DNA of 14,628 nucleotides from the NCBI GenBank assembly GCA_900551655.1, contig URWM01000011.1:1-14628 (forward strand), in the 5' to 3' direction. Of this stretch, positions 6,759-13,136 are shown in pieces. The translations under genes and the position numbers were made by a program. Each line of letters starts with the position of its first letter. Within the stretch, counting starts at the first letter, position 1. The notes under the pieces are model-generated. The model searched no databases. It saw only the letters and a list, made by a program, of their open reading frames with translations, and was not told the origin of the DNA. Source of the stretch: an uncultured Collinsella sp. Lineage in GTDB: Bacteria > Actinomycetota > Coriobacteriia > Coriobacteriales > Coriobacteriaceae.

Positions 6759-7787
6759 CTAACCCCGTATGTCCCTAACAGTCGAGCGTTCGACCAGCGT
6801 ACTCGGCACATGAATCGCCTCGATAGACGAGCTCTCTCCAATCGCCGCCTCAAACGCAAGCTTACCGACACCGCGCAAATCAAATCGCAGCGTCGTCAGC
6901 CGATTGTGAGGAACAAGTCCCTCGAGTGCATCGTCGATACCAACCACGCTCACGTCGTCGGGCACGGACAGGCCCGCGTTCTCGAGCGCGGCGATAACGC
7001 CCAGCGCCATCTGGTCATTTGCCGCAAGCACGGCAGTCGGCGTCTGCGACCCGCCGGCAAGCACCTCGGCCGCAATCCGCTCGCCCATGGCGTACCCACT
7101 GTCCGCACTCCAATCGCCACGCAGCATCGGAGCGGCATCGACATGAGCACGACCCAGCGTATCGCGCCAACCGGCCTCACGAAAACGCGAGGAAATCGAG
7201 TTTTCCGGACCCGCCACAAACCGCATATTCGAGTGACCATGTTCCAGCAGATAATTGGTCAACAGCTCGCACGAACCATACTGGTCGGAGTCGATCGTCG
7301 TGCAGCGCGGATGCGCATACATGGACAGGATGACCGTTCGCACTCCCGGCTGGGGAACAAACTCCTCAAAATCGGGAGCCATGCGGTTCATGTTGAGAAT
7401 CATGCCGTCGACGGGTCGCTCGACCATGCGGCGCGAGGCATCGGCAAGTGCATAGGGCTTGTCGCCGCCCATCTCGATCATAGTGACGGCAAAATCGTGC
7501 TCGCGCGCCGCTTGCATGATACCCTCGAGCGTCGCCAGGTTACCGACACGTGTGATGTTGTACATGCACAGGCCAATAGAACGATACGACCCGCCGCGCA
7601 ACGCCGCTCCAGCAAAATTGGGACGAAAGCCCAGCTCTTCCATGGCGGCCAGCACACGCTTGCGCGTCTTTTCCGTCACGTTGGGCATACCGTTGACCAC
7701 GCGAGACACAGTCTGGCGGCTCACGCCAGCGAGCGCCGCAACCTCTGCCGCGCTCGCCGAACGACCATTCCTTGTCTGCTGATCCAT
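6759..7787 (-). CDS. LacI-family transcriptional repressor 2
   Basis: From the ATG at 7787 it has 342 residues. The helix-turn-helix is about residues 13-32 (AAEVAALAGVSRQTVSRV), with specificity residues Arg24 and Gln25; Leu63 is the hinge leucine. The sensing domain carries LAANDQMALG and VPDDVSVVGIDD. The frame is open to an upstream ATG at 7844, but that start has no ribosome site. A GTG at 7796, preceded by AGCAGG, is a good alternative, because GGAAGG lies too close to the ATG at 7787. The gene is divergent from the second lacG and should repress it; one of three related operators (7847-7864) lies just upstream of its own start, suggesting autoregulation. Its 3' end is eight bases from palindromic copy B, and it converges on lacG1. 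Confidence 0.91.
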   Translation of the reverse strand: MDQQTRNGRSASAAEVAALAGVSRQTVSRVVNGMPNVTEKTRKRVLAAMEELGFRPNFAGAALRGGSYRSIGLCMYNITRVGNLATLEGIMQAAREHDFAVTMIEMGGDKPYALADASRRMVERPVDGMILNMNRMAPDFEEFVPQPGVRTVILSMYAHPRCTTIDSDQYGSCELLTNYLLEHGHSNMRFVAGPENSISSRFREAGWRDTLGRAHVDAAPMLRGDWSADSGYAMGERIAAEVLAGGSQTPTAVLAANDQMALGVIAALENAGLSVPDDVSVVGIDDALEGLVPHNRLTTLRFDLRGVGKLAFEAAIGESSSIEAIHVPSTLVERSTVRDIRG

Positions 7788-7846
7788 GCCTTCCACGCTA
7801 ACCTGCTTCCCAACTATTCCCCGCGCCCATGGCGCATCGTACATAC

Positions 7847-7864
7847 ATTGATAACGTGCTCATG
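7847..7864. promoter_or_regulatory. LacI-type operator next to the lacI2 start
   Basis: ATTGATAACGTGCTCATG matches the operator at 7979-7996 at 14 of 18 positions, including an unbroken AACGTGCTCAT. It sits about 50-60 bases upstream of the lacI2 start, well placed for autoregulation. Confidence 0.6.
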
Positions 7865-7978
7865 ATACCCGAGCCATATACCACAACATGAAAACTTCTG
7901 TCAATCAAAACCGCTTACCGAACAAATACAACCGTTCGCGGCTGTTTGAAGTTGTTTTGTTTCTATACATCCCAGCCG

Positions 7979-7996
7979 GATGTTAACGTGCTCATT
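7979..7996. promoter_or_regulatory. LacI-type operator, module 2, first tandem site
   Basis: GATGTTAACGTGCTCATT has the frame seen at the lacE operators (ATG..ACGT..CATT) with a CG centre. Its centre is 22 bases from that of the next site, two helical turns, so two repressors could bind the same face of the DNA. Confidence 0.72.
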
Positions 7997-8000
7997 GTCA

Positions 8001-8018
8001 AATGTTCACGTGCTCATT
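8001..8018. promoter_or_regulatory. LacI-type operator, module 2, second tandem site
   Basis: AATGTTCACGTGCTCATT has a perfect CACGTG core inside AATG/CATT. It shares ACGTGCTCATT with the neighbouring site and lies about 115 bases before the second lacG start. Confidence 0.74.
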
Positions 8019-8131
8019 TTGGTTCTAATCATTTTAAGATAGTGTTTATCGGGCTTTTTCACCGCTGAACGCTAACCAGGGAGCCTCCTGAGCGCAAACG
8101 CACAATATCGAACAGCGAGACGAGAGGGTGT

Positions 8132-9580
8132 ATGCATATGTCTTTGCTAAACCGCGTACAGCAGCTGCCGAAGGGCTTTGTTTGGGGCGCCGCAACCGCC
8201 GCGTACCAAACGGAAGGTTCCACGAAGGTGGCAGGCAAGGGTAAGACCATGTGGGACGATTACCTTGTCGCCCAGGGTCGCTTTTTGCCCGACCCGGCCA
8301 GTGATTTCTACAACCGCTACGAGGAGGATATCCGCCTTTCTGCCGAGCATGGACTCAACGCCATTCGTGTGTCCATCGCCTGGACCCGCATCTTCCCCAA
8401 CGGCGACGATGCCGAACCCCTCGCCGAGGGCGTTAAGCACTACCACGAGCTGTTCGCCTGCTGCAAAAAGTATGGCGTCGAGCCCTATGTGTCCCTGCAT
8501 CACTTTGACTCCCCCGCCGCCCTGTTCAACCAGGGCGACTGGCTCAACCGCAAGACCGTCGACGCCTATGTGCGCTATGCCGAGTTCTGCTTCCGCGAGT
8601 TCCGCGAGGTCAAGAATTGGTTCACCATCAACGAGCTCATCAGCCTCTCGCACTCCCAATACATCCAAGGCAACTTCCCGCCCAACCATCACTTTGATGT
8701 GACGAGCGGCATCCAGAGCCAGCACAACGAGCTCGTTGCCCACGCCCGCGCCGTCAACCTGTATAAGGATCTTGACGAGACCGAGCACCTGGGCGGACGC
8801 ATTGGCATGGTCAACGTCCTGACGCCGGCATATCCTGCTACCGACTCGCCCGCCGACCAGCACGCCGCCGACCTGTACAACGCCTTCTACACCGACTTCA
8901 TCATGGACGGCGCCTTCCTGGGTCACTACTCCGCGCGCACCCTCTCACTCATCAACGAGATTCTGCGTGCCAACAACGCCACACTTACGGTTGAGGACAG
9001 CGACATGGAGGAGCTCGCCAAGGCGGCGCCCCGCAACGATATGTTCGGCCTCAACTACTATCAGTCGGCGTTTATCGCCGCCTACGATGGCGAGTCCACC
9101 AACAGCTTTAACGGCACCGGAGACAAGGGCACCTCGTGCTTTAAGTTTAAGGGCGTCGGGCAGCAGGTCGATATGCCGGGTATCCCCACCACCGACTGGG
9201 ATTGGCTCATCTACCCGCAAGGCCTCTACGACACGCTCAAGCACATCAGCGCCACCTATCCCAACCTCCCCGTCATCTATATCACCGAAAACGGCCTGGG
9301 CCACAAGGACCCCGAGCCCGATGCGCTCGGCATCGTCGCCGATCCCGAGCGCATCGACTTTGTCGACCAGCACATGGAGAAGGTGCTCCAGGCGCGTGCC
9401 GAGGGCGTCGACGTCCAGGGCTACTTTATCTGGAGCCTGCAGGACCAGTTCTCGTGGGCCAATGGCTATAACAAGCGCTACGGCCTGTTCTACATCGACT
9501 TCGACACGCAAAAACGCTACATCAAGCAGTCGGCACTCTGGTACAAGGAGCTCGCCGACACTATGGCGGACGCGCAGTAG
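8132..9580 (+). CDS. lacG: 6-phospho-beta-galactosidase paralogue, glycoside hydrolase family 1
   Basis: A 482-residue cytoplasmic hydrolase for 6-phosphorylated beta-glycosides, clearly related to the lacG at 5049. The acid/base is Glu168 (FTINEL), the nucleophile Glu386 (ITENGLGHKD), and the phosphate-binding set is Ser441, Lys448 and Tyr450 in FSWANGYNKRYG. The stretch after the acid/base (ISLSHSQYIQGNFPP) and the second half of the barrel differ from the first copy, so the preferred aglycone may differ; the glycone specificity (galacto against gluco) cannot be settled by eye. ATGCATATG offers two in-frame starts; GAGAGG sits four bases before the first and ten before the second. It is the first gene of a lacG-EIICB operon, the reverse of module 1, and is controlled from a region with tandem operators, probably by LacI2. 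Confidence 0.91.
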   Translation: MHMSLLNRVQQLPKGFVWGAATAAYQTEGSTKVAGKGKTMWDDYLVAQGRFLPDPASDFYNRYEEDIRLSAEHGLNAIRVSIAWTRIFPNGDDAEPLAEGVKHYHELFACCKKYGVEPYVSLHHFDSPAALFNQGDWLNRKTVDAYVRYAEFCFREFREVKNWFTINELISLSHSQYIQGNFPPNHHFDVTSGIQSQHNELVAHARAVNLYKDLDETEHLGGRIGMVNVLTPAYPATDSPADQHAADLYNAFYTDFIMDGAFLGHYSARTLSLINEILRANNATLTVEDSDMEELAKAAPRNDMFGLNYYQSAFIAAYDGESTNSFNGTGDKGTSCFKFKGVGQQVDMPGIPTTDWDWLIYPQGLYDTLKHISATYPNLPVIYITENGLGHKDPEPDALGIVADPERIDFVDQHMEKVLQARAEGVDVQGYFIWSLQDQFSWANGYNKRYGLFYIDFDTQKRYIKQSALWYKELADTMADAQ

Positions 9581-9604
9581 CGCATCGCCTCGCTTTCCCC
9601 CGAG

Positions 9605-9643
9605 GGGGAGCGGCCCCATGCGATACAAACCCAGCCGCTCCCC
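9605..9643 (+). terminator. Intercistronic hairpin between the second lacG and its EIICB
   Basis: GGGGAGCGGC (9605-9614) pairs perfectly with GCCGCTCCCC (9634-9643), a 10-bp stem with a 19-base loop. A C/T-rich stretch follows rather than a clean T-run, so partial termination or a 3'-end-protecting stem is more likely than a full stop. The upstream TCCCCC/GGGGGA could form a competing stem. Confidence 0.6.
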
Positions 9644-9755
9644 TCTCTCCCCCTGGGACCGACCCCGCCTGCACCCGGGCTTTTAGCAAGCGGGAGACCA
9701 TATAGGTTTTCAACGTCCATGCCATTAAGATTTCATGCAAAGAGGAGCGTGAACT

Positions 9756-11516
9756 ATGGAATCGATCGTTAAGTTCTTGGAGAAAGGTCAGCCGTACTTC
9801 GACAAGGTCTCTAAGAACATCTACCTTCAGGCCATTAAAGACGGCTTTTTGGCAGCAATGCCCATCATCCTGTCTTCTTCTGTCTTCCTGCTTATTTCAA
9901 CCCTGCCGGGCGTTGTCGCCACGGTCGGCGGCTTTACGCTGCCCGACTGGTGGAACGTCGACGTCGTGAACTTCTGCAACAAGGTTTACAACTTCACGAT
10001 GGGCGTCGTGGGCATCATGGTCGCCGGCACCACCGCAAGCGCGCTGACCGGCTCCAAGAACCGCCGCATGCCTGCCGGCAAGGCCATCAACGCCACGAGC
10101 ACCATGGTCGCCGCCATGTGCGCTATGCTCATCTTGGCCGTTACCCAGACGAGTGCCAAGATCGACGGCGCCGATGTCTCGGTGTTCTTTACCGACAACA
10201 TGGGCACCAAGGGCCTGCTGAGCTCCTTTGTCGCCGCATTTGCCACGGTCAACATCTATGCCTTCTGCATTAAGCGAGACATCACCATCAAGCTGCCCAA
10301 AGAAGTCCCCGGCGCCATCGCCCAGAACTTCCGCGACATCTTCGCCTTCAGCTTCTCCATCCTGTTTGTCGCCGTCATCGACGTTATCTGCCGCACCTGC
10401 TTGGCCGTCCCGTTTGCCAACGTCATCTCCACGCTGGTGAGCCCGCTGTTCGCCGCTGCCGATTCCTACGCCGGCCTCGCCCTCATCTGGTTCATGATCC
10501 CGCTGTTCTGGTTCATGGGCATCCACGGCCCCTCGGTCGTTAAGCCTGCCCTCAACGCCGCGCTGTTTGGCAACATCACCACCAACCTCGCCACGCTGCA
10601 GGCCGGCGGTCACCCCGCCCTCGCCCTGACCGAGAACTTCGGTAACTACATCGGCGAACTCGGCGGCACCGGCGCCACGTTCATTGTCCCGATCATCTTC
10701 CTGCTCTTTATGCGCTCCAAGCAGCTCAAGGCCGTCGGCAAAGCCTCTGTCGTACCCGTGATGTTCGCCGTCAACGAGCCGCTGCTGTTCGCCGCGCCCA
10801 TCATCCTCAACCCGTACTTCCTGATCCCGTTCCTGTTTGCCCCCGTGGCCAACGTCCTCATTGGTAAGTTCTTCATCGACTTTTTGGGCATGAACGGCTT
10901 TATCTATGCCATGCCGTGGGCACTCCCCGGACCGATCGGCACCTTCATCGACACCAACTTCCAGCCGATCTCTCTGGTCCTGGTTGTCGTCCTGCTGGTC
11001 GTTGACTTCTTGATCTACTACCCGTTCTGCAAGGCCTACGACAACGTCCTGTGCAAGCAGGAGGCCGAGACCCTGGCCGAAGAAGAGGCCGAGGAGACCA
11101 AGGCCGTCAAGACCGCTGCCGCCCCCGCCGTTGAGGCTCCTGTTGTCGAGACCGCTTCTGCCACCGAGGCCTCCGCAGCTCCGTCCGCCCTTAAGGGCAA
11201 GAATCTGAGGGTTCTGGTTCTGTGCGCTGGCGCCGGCACCTCTGCACTGCTCGCCAACGCGCTTAAGGAAGGCGCCGACGAGCTGGGCATCGACATTACC
11301 GCCAACGCCGGTGCCTACGGCAGCCACTACGCCATCATGGACCAGTACAACGTCATCGTCCTGGCTCCGCAGGTTCGCACCTATTACAACGAGATGAAGG
11401 CCGACACCGACCGCCTGGGCATCACGCTGCTGTCGCCCAAGGGCAAACAGTACATCGACCTCACTAAGGATCCCAAGGGTGCCGTCGCCTGGATCGAGGA
11501 AAACCTCGAGGCATAA
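9756..11516 (+). CDS. PTS lactose/cellobiose-family EIICB permease 2
   Basis: A 586-residue membrane permease with EIIC (about 1-430), an Ala/Glu/Val-rich linker (about 436-480) and EIIB (about 484-586). The predicted phospho-cysteine is Cys490 in VLVLCAGAGTSALLANAL. His257 (MGIHGPS) and Glu341 (VNEPLLF) occupy the conserved sugar-site positions. It is clearly homologous to lacE, but LPKEVPGAIAQNFRDI and AGGHPALALT replace the classical LacE stretches, and the EIIB motif has AGAGTSA rather than QGGGTSG, so it may import a different beta-galactoside. AGAGGAG stands eight bases before the ATG. It is the second gene after the second lacG (175-bp gap with a hairpin) and is followed by a terminator. 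No EIIA accompanies it; LacF at 1292-1630 or an unlinked EIIA must supply phosphate. Confidence 0.92.
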   Translation: MESIVKFLEKGQPYFDKVSKNIYLQAIKDGFLAAMPIILSSSVFLLISTLPGVVATVGGFTLPDWWNVDVVNFCNKVYNFTMGVVGIMVAGTTASALTGSKNRRMPAGKAINATSTMVAAMCAMLILAVTQTSAKIDGADVSVFFTDNMGTKGLLSSFVAAFATVNIYAFCIKRDITIKLPKEVPGAIAQNFRDIFAFSFSILFVAVIDVICRTCLAVPFANVISTLVSPLFAAADSYAGLALIWFMIPLFWFMGIHGPSVVKPALNAALFGNITTNLATLQAGGHPALALTENFGNYIGELGGTGATFIVPIIFLLFMRSKQLKAVGKASVVPVMFAVNEPLLFAAPIILNPYFLIPFLFAPVANVLIGKFFIDFLGMNGFIYAMPWALPGPIGTFIDTNFQPISLVLVVVLLVVDFLIYYPFCKAYDNVLCKQEAETLAEEEAEETKAVKTAAAPAVEAPVVETASATEASAAPSALKGKNLRVLVLCAGAGTSALLANALKEGADELGIDITANAGAYGSHYAIMDQYNVIVLAPQVRTYYNEMKADTDRLGITLLSPKGKQYIDLTKDPKGAVAWIEENLEA

Positions 11517-11550
11517 GACGCTGACACCACCTGCCGCTCGCAGACAATAA

Positions 11551-11592
11551 ATGGCCCGTGCATCGATGTGTGATGCGCGGGCCATTTTGTTT
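11551..11592 (+). terminator. Rho-independent terminator after EIICB 2
   Basis: ATGGCCCGTGCAT (11551-11563) pairs with ATGCGCGGGCCAT (11573-11585), a 13-bp stem with one G-U pair and a nine-base loop, followed by TTTGTTT. It begins 34 bases after the stop codon. The A-run before the stem could let it work weakly in the opposite direction too. Confidence 0.9.
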
Positions 11593-11608
11593 AGACCGCA
11601 CCCGTCCT

Positions 11609-11679
11609 CCTGTTCATCTCAATCTGTAACATCTAGCCGAGTTTTTCGGTCCAAGCTGTTACAGATTTAGACGAACGGG
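11609..11679. repeat. Palindromic element copy C (subtype I)
   Basis: First of three tandem elements in the gap between EIICB 2 and lacI3. The arms are TCTCAATCTGTAACA and TGTTACAGATTTAGA, with one unpaired position; the loop contains CCGA-GTTTT-TCGG, a small inner hairpin. It is nearly identical to copy A at 6600-6670. Confidence 0.9.
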
Positions 11680-11688
11680 CGGCCCGGG

Positions 11689-11758
11689 CCGAACAATCTC
11701 GATCTGTAACATGTAGACCACTTTTGACCGTCTAGTTGTTACAGATCGAGACAAACGG
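11689..11758. repeat. Palindromic element copy D (subtype II)
   Basis: Nine bases after copy C. The arms TCTCGATCTGTAACA and TGTTACAGATCGAGA are perfectly complementary. The centre, ACTTTTGACCGTCTA, matches copy B; about 54 of 62 bases from TCT on are the same as in copy B. Confidence 0.9.
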
Positions 11759-11769
11759 AATAAGCTGGA

Positions 11770-11840
11770 CCGAATTGTCTAAATCTGTAACATCTAGCTG
11801 AGATTTTCGGCCCTACCTATTACAGATTTAGACGAACAGG
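11770..11840. repeat. Palindromic element copy E (subtype I)
   Basis: Eleven bases after copy D and ten before the lacI3 stop. The arms TCTAAATCTGTAA and TTACAGATTTAGA are perfectly complementary. The centre CTAGCTGAGATTTTCGG resembles copies A and C. Confidence 0.9.
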
Positions 11841-11850
11841 CCGAGCACGT

Positions 11851-12861
11851 CTACGCCCGCAGGTCCTTTACGCTGGAACGCTCGACCAGCACACCCGAGA
11901 CGAGCGTGCGGCTTCTGGAGCTCGGGGCTTCCAGGCCTGCGACGACCTCGTTAAGCGCACGGATGCCCAGCTCGCGATGGCGAAACTTCACCGACGTCAG
12001 AATCGAGTTGGGAATCGTCTTGTAGAGCTCGTCATCAAAGCCAATCACGGACACATCATCGGGCACACTCAGACCCTTGTCACGTAGAGCCATCATCACG
12101 CCGTTTGCCATGCAGTCGTTAGCAGCGAGGACCGCCGTGCAATCGGGCTTTTCGGCAAGCACAAGGCCCGCGGCATAGCCACTATCCGCATTCCAATCGC
12201 CTTGCAGAGGCTCGGGTGGCTCAATGCCACGCGCCTCGAGCGCCGCACGCCAACCTTTCATACGGCACTGGCTCGACAGCGACTCTTCCTTACCAGAGAC
12301 GAAGTACACGTTCTTGTGCCCGCGATTTAAGAAGTACTCGCACGCCATGCGCGCACCACCCTCTTGATCGTCACTAACGGTAGAGCAGGTAGGATGCTCC
12401 ATCGGCGTGATAATCACCGTCTTGAGGTCTTTCGGTGCCTCAAAGGTATCAAAGTCATCGACCATCTGACGCAGGTTGAAGATCATGCCATCAACAGGCA
12501 GCTGCGACATCCTACGCGCCGCATCGGCAAGGGTCATCTTCTCCCCTGCCCGCTTTTTGATCATCGTGAGCGCAAAGCCGCGTTCTTCGGCGGCATCGGC
12601 GATACCGTCAATCATGTCCACGGCACCGCCCGACAAGTGAAACAGCACGACGCCGATGCACCCGTAACGGCCTAACTTGAGCGAACGCGCGGCAAAGTTG
12701 GTTCGAAACCCGAGCGCCTCCATGGCCGAATGAACCTTATCGCGTGTCGACTCTCGCACGCTATCGGGCTCGTTGATCACACGCGACACCGTCTTGAGAG
12801 AAACACCCGCGGCAATCGCCACATCGTTCATCGAGACATTTTTCTTGTCCATCGTTGCCAC
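11851..12861 (-). CDS. LacI-family transcriptional repressor 3
   Basis: About 336 residues from the GTG at 12861. Counting from the ATG at 12852, the helix-turn-helix is about residues 8-27 (MNDVAIAAGVSLKTVSRVIN), with specificity residues Leu19 and Lys20; Leu59 is the hinge leucine. The sensing domain has LAANDCMANG and VPDDVSVIGFDDE. I chose the GTG because GGAG lies five bases before it, whereas that site is 14 bases from the ATG at 12852. The frame stays open to 12912, but nothing supports translation from there. The gene is divergent from the third EIIC gene and shares with it a region carrying a perfect 24-bp palindrome, its probable operator. Its 3' end faces EIICB 2 across three palindromic elements, the same arrangement as lacI2. 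Confidence 0.9.
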   Translation of the reverse strand: MATMDKKNVSMNDVAIAAGVSLKTVSRVINEPDSVRESTRDKVHSAMEALGFRTNFAARSLKLGRYGCIGVVLFHLSGGAVDMIDGIADAAEERGFALTMIKKRAGEKMTLADAARRMSQLPVDGMIFNLRQMVDDFDTFEAPKDLKTVIITPMEHPTCSTVSDDQEGGARMACEYFLNRGHKNVYFVSGKEESLSSQCRMKGWRAALEARGIEPPEPLQGDWNADSGYAAGLVLAEKPDCTAVLAANDCMANGVMMALRDKGLSVPDDVSVIGFDDELYKTIPNSILTSVKFRHRELGIRALNEVVAGLEAPSSRSRTLVSGVLVERSSVKDLRA

Positions 12862-12998
12862 TGCTTCTCCACTCGGTTCTCTATCACTTGTTTTTTGCGT
12901 TCTAGCATACACTACCTGCTTGACTGATAAATCAACCGTTTATCGGACAATATCGACCACTCACCCGTAAATCCTTGTTGCTCTTCCAAAAATGTCTT

Positions 12999-13009
12999 AC
13001 GTTGTCATT
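12999..13009. promoter_or_regulatory. Extra operator half-site, module 3
   Basis: ACGTTGTCATT repeats the right half of the neighbouring palindrome exactly, 23 bases upstream centre to centre, and is the reverse complement of 13015-13025. Its own left half (ATGTCTTAC) fits poorly, so it may be a weak or half operator. Confidence 0.55.
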
Positions 13010-13011
13010 AA

Positions 13012-13035
13012 CGAAATGACAACGTTGTCATTTCG
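13012..13035. promoter_or_regulatory. Perfect 24-bp palindrome, probable LacI3 operator
   Basis: Every position is self-complementary. The core AATGACAACGTTGTCATT (13015-13032) is flanked by CGA and TCG. The AATG..ACGT..CATT frame and CG centre match the operators of the other two modules. It lies about 100 bases before the start of the third EIIC gene and about 150 from that of lacI3. Confidence 0.82.
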
Positions 13036-13136
13036 CAATGCCTTTCTTAAGCAGGAAGGTTTCCGGGCAGTCCTGACCATCCATCGACGACCAGTTCCAT
13101 CCACATGCATCGCGCATCAAGTAGCAAAGGAGCTCT

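Larger units (their letters stand above)
7788..8131. promoter_or_regulatory. Divergent regulatory region between lacI2 and the second lacG
   Basis: An AT-rich 344-bp gap without a gene. It holds three related operators, listed separately. TATACA at 7964-7969 is a possible plus-strand -10 just upstream of the two tandem operators, though no good -35 is apparent; TGTTCA (8004-8009), 17 bases, then TAATCA is another candidate overlapping an operator. CGAACGGT lies on the minus strand at 7938-7931. ACAATATCGAACA (8102-8114) lies 17 bases before the lacG start. Confidence 0.5.
12862..13136. promoter_or_regulatory. Divergent regulatory region between lacI3 and the third EIIC gene
   Basis: A 275-bp gap without a gene. 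It contains the perfect palindrome and extra half-site listed separately, ACCGTTTA at 12935-12942 (a relative of the TGAACGGT motif) and ACAATATCGACCA at 12947-12959, one base different from the motif near lacF and the second lacG. AAAGGAG at 13126-13132 is the ribosome site for the ATG at 13137. Confidence 0.55.

Noticed and set aside
7788-7844. Longer N-terminus for lacI2 from an ATG at 7844
   Set aside because: No ribosome site precedes 7844 and the added 19 residues do not fit the short N-terminus usual before the helix-turn-helix.
6810-7865. 351-codon plus-strand frame opposite lacI2
   Set aside because: Arg/His-rich antisense translation; the minus strand encodes a clear LacI-family protein.
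9897-11585. 562-codon open frame on the minus strand opposite EIICB 2
   Set aside because: Gly/Asp/Glu-rich antisense translation that is a by-product of third-position GC; no motifs, and it overlaps a well-supported permease. The same holds for minus frames 3525-4970, 8147-8926 and 13191-14486.
11609-11840. CRISPR array
   Set aside because: The repeated unit is about 70 bp and internally palindromic, spacers are only 9-11 bp, and no cas gene is present.
12862-12912. Longer N-terminus for lacI3 from a GTG at 12912
   Set aside because: The only purine-rich stretch is two bases before that codon; the GTG at 12861 has a properly spaced GGAG.
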